This document shows positions 31,309 through 38,119 of a DNA stretch of 38,119 bases, piece after piece (positions within the stretch are counted from its first letter, which is position 1; every line of letters starts with the position of its first letter). A model generated the notes under the pieces. The model was not told the origin of the DNA, did not search any database, and worked only from the letters and a program-made list of their open reading frames with translations. Origin of the DNA: Kribbella antibiotica (GTDB lineage: Bacteria > Actinomycetota > Actinomycetes > Propionibacteriales > Kribbellaceae); assembly GCF_004349055.1 (NCBI RefSeq), contig NZ_SMKX01000076.1, forward strand, positions 1 through 38,119. The letters run 5' to 3'. Both the position numbers and the translations under genes were made by a program.

Positions 31309-32946
31309 TTAGCGCACTACCCCCAGCGCGTCGGTCGCGAGAGCGAGCTGCATCCCTCGTGCGGGGGTGTTCGTCGGCAGCGGGTCGAACGGCTTGCGGT
31401 CCTGCTGACACGTCGACCCGTCAGCCGGCGCGGCCAGCGTGGTCAGGTACTTGGTGAGCAACTGATCCGCGCAGGCACTCCCGCCGAGGCTGGTCGAGTG
31501 GCCCCAGCCCTCGATGGTGACCATTCGTGCATCGGGCCAGAGATCGGCGTACGGGCGGGTGCCTTCGTACGGCGTTGCCGGGTCGTGCCGCGTGCCGAAG
31601 ACCAGCACCGGTTCCTTCACGTTGTTCTTCCACGGGCCGACGAACGCATCCTGGTCCTTCAGCCCGAGGAACTCGCACTCGAAACCGGCCCAGGTACGGA
31701 ACCTTCCGAAATGCGGCGCCCGCTTGTCCGCAGCGTCGGCGTACGAGGGGAAGGCCAGCGGCCGGCCGGTCAGTTGAGTCTCGACGCACATCTGCATGCT
31801 GCTGCCGGCCGACGTGTACTCCTCCTTGCGGCGGTTCCACTCGATCAGCGACTCGGTCGCCTTCGGTGCCGACTTCGCTGCCGCCTTGGCCCGGGCGGTC
31901 GGCCACGTGGCCAGCTCGGCCAGCGACTCGGCCAGTCCCGGATAGGCGTACGACGAATAGAACTGGGTGAACATGTAGGAGACCAGCGTCGCGTAGTCCA
32001 TCTTCAGCGTGGTGCCGTCCGGCAGCGGGATGATGATCGGCGTCGCCTTCACCCGCGCGAGCGTCTTCTCGACAACCGTCGTCGGGTCACCGATCTGGTT
32101 CAGCGCACACGCGTCACCAGCCTTCTTGCATTCCAGCAGGAACTGCTTGTAGCTGTCCGATGCACCCTCACCCTGCCGGATCCGGGCACCGAACGGCTGC
32201 TTGTCGCCGTTCGATCCGGACCACCACTCCGGCACCACGGTGCCGTCCAGCGCGAGTGCCCGGACGTTGTTCGGGAACAGCTTGGCGTACGTCGCACCGA
32301 GATACGTGCCGTACGAATAGCCGACGTACGTGAGCTTCTTGTCGCCGACAGCCTGGCGGAGCAGATCCATGTCACGGGCAACGTTTGCCGTCGAGTAGTG
32401 CCGGAACCGGTCGGGTGACGTCGTCCGGCAGTTGACGGAGAACTTCGCGATGGCGGCAAGGTACTTCCGCTCCTCCTTGGCCGTCACCGGGAACGCACTG
32501 AAACCGGCGAACGCCGCCGCCTCCTCGGCAGCGGTCGGATAGCAGGTCACCGGGTCGGACTGGCCGACCCCGCGCGGATCAAAGCCGAGGATGTCGAACT
32601 TCGCCCGGACGTCCGCCGAGTAGGCGTACTGGGCAACCTGCTGGATGAACGGCACCCCGGGTCCACCAGGACCACCAGGGTTCGTGAACAGGGTGCCGAT
32701 CTTCTTGGCCGGGTCACTGGCGGGCAACCGGGTCAACGCAATCGTCGTGGTGGGGCCGTTCGGGCGGTCGTAATCGGTCGGAACCTCGACCGACGCGCAC
32801 TGGAACGGCTCGAGCTCCGGGGCGGTCCCACAGGTGCCCCAGTTGATCTTCGGTACGTCGTACGGAGCCTTGGCGGCGGCCGTCATCGGCACGACCAGCG
32901 CGAGCGCGCTGACCGTGACGGTCAGAGTACGAAGGACGGTTTTCAT
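31309..32946 (-). CDS. Secreted S33-type alpha/beta hydrolase (paralogue 1)
   Basis: The 545-residue product has a signal peptide (MKTVLRTLTVTVSALALVVP, cleavage near AAA-KAP) and the same fold as its downstream neighbour. Motifs are NPGGPGGPG, GFDPRGVGQSDP, the nucleophile elbow GYSYGTY, VFGTRHDPATPY and EGWGHST. Compared with the neighbour it has an insert of about 30 residues before the TAP-like domain (ATWPTARAKAAAKSAPKATES) and a longer C-terminal tail (NTPARGMQLALATDALGVVR). The two probably arose by tandem duplication. The most likely role is peptide scavenging; esterase activity is an alternative. It is the first gene of the pair, below the clpX terminator. Confidence 0.9.
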   Translation of the reverse strand: MKTVLRTLTVTVSALALVVPMTAAAKAPYDVPKINWGTCGTAPELEPFQCASVEVPTDYDRPNGPTTTIALTRLPASDPAKKIGTLFTNPGGPGGPGVPFIQQVAQYAYSADVRAKFDILGFDPRGVGQSDPVTCYPTAAEEAAAFAGFSAFPVTAKEERKYLAAIAKFSVNCRTTSPDRFRHYSTANVARDMDLLRQAVGDKKLTYVGYSYGTYLGATYAKLFPNNVRALALDGTVVPEWWSGSNGDKQPFGARIRQGEGASDSYKQFLLECKKAGDACALNQIGDPTTVVEKTLARVKATPIIIPLPDGTTLKMDYATLVSYMFTQFYSSYAYPGLAESLAELATWPTARAKAAAKSAPKATESLIEWNRRKEEYTSAGSSMQMCVETQLTGRPLAFPSYADAADKRAPHFGRFRTWAGFECEFLGLKDQDAFVGPWKNNVKEPVLVFGTRHDPATPYEGTRPYADLWPDARMVTIEGWGHSTSLGGSACADQLLTKYLTTLAAPADGSTCQQDRKPFDPLPTNTPARGMQLALATDALGVVR

Positions 32947-32986
32947 GCACCGAACGTAAGCGGGTGGTTTCTCACAACGCGTCCAC

Positions 32987-33038
32987 CACGAGAAGGAGGC
33001 CGGACACCCGCCGTACGGCGGATCCGGCCTCCCTCGTG
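32987..33038 (-). terminator. Large hairpin terminator of clpX
   Basis: GGAGGCCGGA (32995-33004) pairs with TCCGGCCTCC (33023-33032). It is flanked by CACGAG/CTCGTG outside and CCGCC/GGCGG around a GTAC loop inside. It begins 11 nt past the clpX stop and insulates the S33 hydrolase pair from clpX. Confidence 0.75.
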
Positions 33039-33049
33039 CGTATGGTTCC

Positions 33050-34345
<1,296 letters not shown>

Positions 34346-34487
34346 CGGGACAGTTCCCTTCTCTGAGCAGACGAACTTTTTCGACGGTACCCCGTCAGGA
34401 GCCGAAACGCTGCGCCTTGCACCGGGTTGTGTCTACGCCGGTGGCGAACGCCGTGGGGACCAGGCGCCGCCGTACCAGGCGGGTGAG

Positions 34488-34513
34488 CGGTGGGTCCCGA
34501 GCGGGACCCACCG
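34488..34513 (-). terminator. Hairpin terminator of clpP1P2
   Basis: CGGTGGGTCCC (34488-34498), loop GAGC, GGGACCCACCG (34503-34513): a perfect 11-bp stem starting 9 nt past the clpP2 stop. It should end, or attenuate, the clpP1P2 transcript before clpX. Confidence 0.75.
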
Positions 34514-34522
34514 TCTCGTAGA

Positions 34523-35131
34523 TCAGACTCCGGCCGGAACCGGCTTCAGGGTCTGCAGGACGTCGTCGATCAAGCCGTACTCGATGGCCTGCTCAGCGGT
34601 CAGGAACTTGTCCCGCTCGATGTCGCGGGACACCTCTTCGATCGACTTGCCGCTGGCGTCGGCGAGCATCTTCTCCAGCAGCGCGCGCAGGCGGAGGATC
34701 TCGTTCGCCTGGATCTCGATGTCGCTGGACTGCCCGTAGGTGCCCTCGGTGGCCGGCTGGTGAATGATGATCCGGCTGTTCGGGAGCGCGAGCCGCTTAC
34801 CGGGCGTACCGGCAGCCAGCAGCACCGCGGCGGCCGAGGCAGCCTGCCCCAGGCACACGGTCTGGACGTCCGGCTTGATGTAGCGCACGGTGTCGTAGAT
34901 CGCGGTCAGCGCGGTGAACGAGCCACCGGGCGAGTTGATGTAGATGCTGATGTCACGCTCGGAGTCCATCGACTGCAGACACAGCAGCTGCGCCATCACG
35001 GCGTTCGCGATCTCGTCGGTGATCGGCGTGCCGAGGAAGATGATCCGGTCCTCGAACAGCTTCGTGTAGGGGTCGATGCGGCGCATGCCGTACGACGTGC
35101 GCTCCTCCCACTGCGGGATGAAGTAGTTCAT
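34523..35131 (-). CDS. clpP2: ATP-dependent Clp protease proteolytic subunit ClpP2
   Basis: The 202-residue serine peptidase is the second ClpP of the actinobacterial pair. The catalytic serine is S99 (LGQAASAAAVLL), the histidine is H124 (IIIHQPATEG), and the aspartate lies in the SRDIERDKF region. In actinobacteria ClpP1 and ClpP2 assemble into a mixed 14-mer that works with ClpX or ClpC. The N terminus MNYFIPQWEERTSYGMRRIDPYTKLFEDR is typical of the ClpP2 group. It lies 36 bp downstream of clpP1. I number it by order of transcription. Confidence 0.95.
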   Translation of the reverse strand: MNYFIPQWEERTSYGMRRIDPYTKLFEDRIIFLGTPITDEIANAVMAQLLCLQSMDSERDISIYINSPGGSFTALTAIYDTVRYIKPDVQTVCLGQAASAAAVLLAAGTPGKRLALPNSRIIIHQPATEGTYGQSSDIEIQANEILRLRALLEKMLADASGKSIEEVSRDIERDKFLTAEQAIEYGLIDDVLQTLKPVPAGV

Positions 35132-35167
35132 GTTTGCGTCCTTAAATTCTTACCGAGTGGGAGCAGA

Positions 35168-35791
35168 TCAGGAGTTCGGGCTGCCGGAGCTGAGCTGAGC
35201 GGCGCTGTTCACCACGTGGTCGATGAAGCCGTACTCCTTGGCCTTGTCCGCGGTGAACCAGCGGTCGCGGTCCGCGTCGGCCTCGACCTGCTCGAGCGAC
35301 TGACCGGTGTGCTCGGAGATCAGCTTGAACAGCAGCGCCTTCAGGTGCAGCGACTGCTCGGCCTGGATCTTGATGTCGGACGCCGTGCCACCCATACCGC
35401 CGGAGGGCTGGTGCATCATGATCCGGGCGTGCGGCAGCGCGTACCGCTTGTTCTTGGCGCCTGCACAGAGCAGGAACTGGCCCATCGAGGCGGCCAGGCC
35501 CATACCCACCGTGGCGACGTCGTTGGAGATCCACTGCATGGTGTCGTAGATCGCCATGCCGGAGTCCACCGAGCCACCCGGCGAGTTGATGTACAGCCAG
35601 ATGTCCTTGTTGGGGTCCTCGGCATTGAGGAGCAGCATCTGCGCGCAGATCGCGTTCGCGTTGTCGTCGCGAACCTCGGACCCCAGGAAGATGATCCGGT
35701 TCTGCAGCAGGCGCTGGTAGATGTGGTCGTCATGTCCGCCGGATCCATTGCCGCCCGCGGCGGTGGGGCTGGCTGCAAATGTCTCGTTCAC
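35168..35791 (-). CDS. clpP1: ATP-dependent Clp protease proteolytic subunit ClpP1
   Basis: The 207-residue ClpP has catalytic residues S102 (GLAASMGQF), H127 (IMMHQPSGG) and a D in the ADADRDRWF region. The N-terminal 22 residues (Gly/Ser/Ala-rich) are probably a removable propeptide, as in other actinobacteria. The start is GTG at 35791; no strong Shine-Dalgarno is seen. It is first in the clpP1P2 operon. A ClgR-type box lies 52 bp upstream of the start codon, consistent with activation by ClgR. Confidence 0.95.
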   Translation of the reverse strand: MNETFAASPTAAGGNGSGGHDDHIYQRLLQNRIIFLGSEVRDDNANAICAQMLLLNAEDPNKDIWLYINSPGGSVDSGMAIYDTMQWISNDVATVGMGLAASMGQFLLCAGAKNKRYALPHARIMMHQPSGGMGGTASDIKIQAEQSLHLKALLFKLISEHTGQSLEQVEADADRDRWFTADKAKEYGFIDHVVNSAAQLSSGSPNS

Positions 35792-35842
35792 GAAGCCGAC
35801 ATTACTGGGCGGCGGCGACAGACCTAAGGCTGGGCCACAGGT

Positions 35843-35856
35843 GTTCGCTCACGGCG
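35843..35856. promoter_or_regulatory. ClgR-type operator upstream of clpP1
   Basis: GTTCGC-TCACG-GCG matches exactly the ClgR motif GTTCGC-N5-GCG known from Streptomyces clp and lon promoters. It lies between the tig terminator and clpP1. A -10-like TTAGGT (minus strand, 35827-35822) is about 16 bp downstream of it, a distance suited to an activator. No clgR gene is present in this window. Confidence 0.6.
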
Positions 35857-35902
35857 CATCGCCGAGCGTGGCCGGACAGTCGTTTCGGCGGCCCGAATGA
35901 CA

Positions 35903-35934
35903 GCAGCCCGAACCCCTTTCGGGGTCCGGGCTGC
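35903..35934 (-). terminator. Hairpin terminator of tig
   Basis: GCAGCCCGAACCCC (35903-35916), loop TTTC, GGGGTCCGGGCTGC (35921-35934): a 14-bp stem with one mismatch, starting 31 nt past the tig stop. It separates tig from the clpP1 promoter. Confidence 0.75.
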
Positions 35935-35964
35935 ACGCCGTACAGATTTTCAGGCAGGTAGTGC

Positions 35965-37350
35965 TCAGGCCTTGGCAGGCTCCTCGACCGGGGCCTCGAC
36001 GACCTCAGCGGCCTCCGGGTCACCATAGGTGCCGTCCGGCTGCAGGGTCTTCAGCTCGACCGCGTTGCCCGAAGCGTCCTTGACGTTCGCGTGCTCGACC
36101 AGGTGCGCCAGCGCCTTGCCGCGGACGACCTCGGAGACCAGGCTCGGGACCAGGTTGTTCTCGACCGCGTGCTGGGCGAACTGGTCCGGGCTGACGCCGG
36201 AACGCTGCGCGTGCCGGACGATGTGCTCGGTGAGCTCCTGGTCGTTGACGTTCAGCTCCTGCTGCTCGGCAACCAGATCCAGCACGAACTGCGCCTTGAT
36301 GGCGTCCTCGGAACGCTTCTTCAGGTCCTCGTCGAACTCTTCCTGAGACTGCTCCTCGCCCTCCAGGAACTGCTCGAACGACATCCCGGAGTACCCGAGC
36401 TGCTGCTCCAGGTTCTCCTTGCGGGCGGCCAGCTCCTCGGTCAGCAGGCCCTCGGGGACCGGAACCTCGACCAGGGTCAGGATCTTCTCGAGAACGGCGT
36501 CGCGGGCCTCGCCGGCCTGCTCGAGGCGCTTGCCGCGCTCCAGGCGAGCCTGTACGTCGGCCTTCAGCTCGTCGGCGGTGTCGAACTCCGACGCGGTCTG
36601 CGCGAAGTCGTCGTCGAAGGCCGGGAGCTCCTGCTCCTTGACCGCGGTGACCGTCACGGAAACGTCGACGTCGTCACCCTTGAGCGAGCCACCGACCAAC
36701 TGCGTGACGAAGGTGTTGCTCTCGCCGGCGCTCAGGCCGATGACAGCCTCATCGAGGCCTTCCAGCAGCTGACCGCTGCCGACCTGGTAGGACAGGCCGG
36801 TGGCCTGCGCCTCCTCGACCTTCTCGCCGTCCTTGCTGGCCGACAGGTCAATGGTGATGTAGTCCTTGTCGGCGGTCGCCCGCTCGACGGGGTTCAGCGA
36901 GCCGAACCGCTGCCGCAGCGCCTCGATCTGCTCGTCGACCTCGGAGTCGGCGATCGCGATGTCCTCGACCTCGGCCTCCAGACCCTCCAAGTCCGGCAGC
37001 GTGATCTCCGGGCGCACCTCGACCTCGGCGGAGAACTGCAGGCTCTCCTTGTCGTTGAACTCGGTGACGTCCACCTCAGGGCGGCCGATGGCCTTCACCT
37101 GGTTGTCCTGGACGGCCTGCGAGTACAGCTTCGGCAGCGCGTCGTTGATGGCCTCTTCGAGCACCGGGCCGCGACCGACCCGCTGGTCGATCACCTGCGG
37201 CGGGATCTTGCCCTTGCGGAACCCAGGAACCTGGATCTGCTGGGCGATGCTCTGGTACGCCGCGTCGAGGCTCGGCTTGAGCTCCTCGAACGGCACCTCG
37301 ACGATGAGCTTGACCTTGGTCGGGCTCAAGGACTCGACGGTGCTCTTCAC
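35965..37350 (-). CDS. tig: Trigger factor (ribosome-associated chaperone)
   Basis: The 461-residue chaperone has the N-terminal ribosome-binding domain with signature GFRKGKIPPQVI (residues 44-55), a central FKBP-like prolyl-isomerase domain (about 155-245) and a C-terminal chaperone domain. An acidic, Glu/Ala/Pro-rich tail (EAAEVVEAPVEEPAKA) is usual in actinobacteria. It binds nascent chains at the ribosome exit. AAGGAG lies ten bases before the ATG. It is immediately upstream of the clp genes in the standard order. A tRNA-Pro gene ends 80 bp upstream on the same strand, with a 6-bp inverted repeat (37387-37406) between them. Confidence 0.97.
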   Translation of the reverse strand: MKSTVESLSPTKVKLIVEVPFEELKPSLDAAYQSIAQQIQVPGFRKGKIPPQVIDQRVGRGPVLEEAINDALPKLYSQAVQDNQVKAIGRPEVDVTEFNDKESLQFSAEVEVRPEITLPDLEGLEAEVEDIAIADSEVDEQIEALRQRFGSLNPVERATADKDYITIDLSASKDGEKVEEAQATGLSYQVGSGQLLEGLDEAVIGLSAGESNTFVTQLVGGSLKGDDVDVSVTVTAVKEQELPAFDDDFAQTASEFDTADELKADVQARLERGKRLEQAGEARDAVLEKILTLVEVPVPEGLLTEELAARKENLEQQLGYSGMSFEQFLEGEEQSQEEFDEDLKKRSEDAIKAQFVLDLVAEQQELNVNDQELTEHIVRHAQRSGVSPDQFAQHAVENNLVPSLVSEVVRGKALAHLVEHANVKDASGNAVELKTLQPDGTYGDPEAAEVVEAPVEEPAKA

Positions 37351-37430
37351 GGTGGCGGTTCTCCTTGATCTGAAATGACAGTGCCGGTGCGGCAGACAGC
37401 CCGCACCACAGCGATGCTGCAGAGGGGTCG

Positions 37431-37503
37431 TCGGGGCGACAGGACTCGAACCTGCGGTCTCCTGCTCCCAAAGCAGGCGCGCTAGCCACTACGCTACGCC
37501 CCG
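37431..37503 (-). tRNA. tRNA-Pro (UGG)
   Basis: The minus strand folds as a 73-nt cloverleaf. The acceptor CGGGGCG pairs with CGCCCCG, the anticodon stem is CCTGC/GCAGG with loop TTTGGGA, and the T arm is GCAGG-TTCGAGT-CCTGT with discriminator A. The anticodon is UGG, reading Pro CCN codons. CCA is not encoded. Confidence 0.93.
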
Positions 37504-37630
37504 CAGTGACCGCACAAGTCTAGTCGACACCAAGGGGTGCTCGCGCCACCACCCCCACCACCTATCCGGTTTGAGCCGCGACCGGGTGATGTGGAATCAT
37601 GTGCGGCGTACCCGGGCGACCGGGCACAAC

Positions 37631-37701
37631 GCGGGTGTAGCTCAATGGTAGAGCCCCAGTCTTCCAAACTGACTACGCGAGTTCGATTCTCGTCACCCGC
37701 T
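37631..37701 (+). tRNA. tRNA-Gly (UCC)
   Basis: A 71-nt cloverleaf: acceptor GCGGGTG pairs with CACCCGC, the D arm is GCTC-AATGGTA-GAGC, the anticodon stem is CAGT/ACTG with loop CTTCCAA, the T arm is CGAG-containing, and the discriminator is T. The anticodon is UCC, reading Gly GGA/GGG. CCA is not encoded. Confidence 0.93.
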
Positions 37702-37713
37702 CTCGATCGATGG

Positions 37714-37749
37714 GCGAGGTGTGTCTGCGGAAAGCGCAGACCGCCTCGC
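37714..37749 (+). terminator. Hairpin terminator of tRNA-Gly
   Basis: GCGAGG (37714-37719) pairs with CCTCGC (37744-37749), enclosing GTCTGCG (37723-37729) paired with CGCAGAC (37735-37741). A T-containing run (TCTCGTCATTTCAT) follows. It starts 13 nt past the tRNA. Confidence 0.65.
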
Positions 37750-37847
37750 TCTCGTCATTTCATGGCTCGCTGCGCTCGGCTGACCCCGGCTGGGGCCGTC
37801 TCTTGGGTGACACCTTGTGGTGCGGGCGATTCGCCAACCATTCGCGG

Positions 37848-37904
37848 CCTTGAGCACCGTTCAGTCATGTCAGCGGGCGAAATATGACTGGTAGGTGCTC
37901 AAAG
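37848..37904. repeat. 57-bp dyad repeat, copy 3 (right pair)
   Basis: The outer arms TTGAGCACC/GGTGCTCAA pair over 9 bp and the inner arms CAGTCAT/ATGACTG over 7 bp, with symmetrical GTT/GTA internal loops. Same length and ends as copies 1, 2 and 4. It is followed after 16 bp by copy 4, the same spacing as in the left pair. Confidence 0.7.
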
Positions 37905-37920
37905 CAGGTTGGCCGTCGAG

Positions 37921-37977
37921 CCTTGAGCACGGTTCAGTCGTGTGGGCAGGCGGAAAGTGGCTGGTGGGGACTCAAGG
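37921..37977. repeat. 57-bp dyad repeat, copy 4 (right pair)
   Basis: The outer arms CCTTGAG/CTCAAGG pair over 7 bp. The loop half GCAGGCGGAAA with TGGTGGG resembles the diverged copy at 10175-10232. It lies 19 bp before a putative gene start at 37997, so it may fall in that gene's promoter region. Confidence 0.65.
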
Positions 37978-37996
37978 TCGGGCGGGAGACTTCGCG

Positions 37997-38119
37997 AATG
38001 AGGGACGCGGAGGCGGCAGAGGCGGCGTACTGGGCTCGGTTGTATGGGCGGTGGGAGCCGATGGATCTGGTCGGGGTGACTGGGTTCATGCGGGGGTTTG
38101 GGCGGCCGTGGTGGGTGGT
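37997..38119 (+). CDS. 5' end of a nucleotidyltransferase-like gene (cut by window edge)
   Basis: An open frame starts with ATG at 37997, after GGGAG about ten bases upstream, and runs off the window after 41 codons. It reads MRDAEAAEAAYWARLYGRWE, then PMDLVGVTGFMRGFGRPWWVV. The run FMRGFGRPWWVV, directly before where GGWAxD would follow, resembles the N terminus of aminoglycoside-nucleotidyltransferase-like proteins of actinobacteria. The catalytic residues lie beyond the window, so the family is a guess. The frame has coding-like composition, and nothing else explains the segment. Confidence 0.5.

Noticed and set aside
35792..35902. CIRCE/HrcA or HspR (HAIR) element ahead of clpP1
   Set aside because: No TTAGCACTC-N9-GAGTGCTAA or CTTGAGT-N7-ACTCAAG match; the ClgR-type box explains the region better.
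37431..37701. Integrated element at the tRNA-Pro or tRNA-Gly gene
   Set aside because: No integrase gene and no duplicated tRNA 3' end (att site) nearby; the tRNAs sit in their usual place by tig.

Overview
The window is high-GC DNA with GTG starts, densely packed convergent and overlapping genes, and the gene order of a filamentous or rod-shaped actinobacterium. The set tig - clpP1 - clpP2 - clpX, then folC - DUF4233 - ndk - mreB - mreC - mreD - mrdA - rodA, then a TIGR03960-type radical SAM gene, is the order seen in Streptomyces and Nocardioidaceae-like genomes. Secreted cellulase and peptidase genes fit a soil saprophyte. A Kribbella/Nocardioidaceae relative is my best guess; this is inference, not proof.

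Layout, left to right. 1-498: no convincing gene; a perfect 15-bp inverted repeat and a pair of 57-bp dyad repeats. 499-10009 (minus): the cell-shape operon read right to left, mreB, mreC, mreD, mrdA and rodA with touching or overlapping ends, then a lipoprotein gene, an AhpD-like gene and the radical SAM gene. 10281-12487 (minus): ndk, a DUF4233 membrane protein and folC. 12560-15100 (plus): valS, turned against folC and of an archaeal/rickettsial-looking type. 15240-32946: an accessory block with a membrane protein, an AEC transporter, a secreted phosphodiester glycosidase, a Clostridium-like long glutamyl-tRNA synthetase, a MerR regulator divergent from an Old Yellow Enzyme, a GNAT acetyltransferase, a secreted M14 carboxypeptidase, a cytochrome P450, a deletion scar holding the ends of two lost genes, a secreted propeller-like protein coupled to a PhoD phosphatase, a GH6 cellulase between two CebR-like operators, and two paralogous secreted S33 hydrolases. 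33050-37350 (minus): clpX, clpP2, clpP1 and tig. 37431-37701: tRNA-Pro and tRNA-Gly on opposite strands. 37702-38119: a second pair of 57-bp repeats and the start of a nucleotidyltransferase-like gene.

How the genes work together. MreB/C/D, PBP2 and RodA form the lateral-wall (elongasome-type) machinery. Trigger factor, ClpP1P2 and ClpX form a protein-folding and proteolysis set, with a ClgR-type box ahead of clpP1. Ndk and FolC serve nucleotide and folate pools. The accessory block is mostly scavenging (cellulase, carboxypeptidase, tripeptidyl-peptidase-like hydrolases, phosphatase) and redox chemistry (P450, OYE).

Most unusual points: two aminoacyl-tRNA synthetases of apparently foreign type within 8 kb, in a block that splits a normally contiguous cluster; a 57-bp palindromic repeat family with identical paired architecture (57-16-57) at both ends of the window; and a single deletion that fused the 3' halves of a divergent oxidoreductase/TetR pair. 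No CRISPR array, intact insertion sequence, prophage or rRNA gene was seen.
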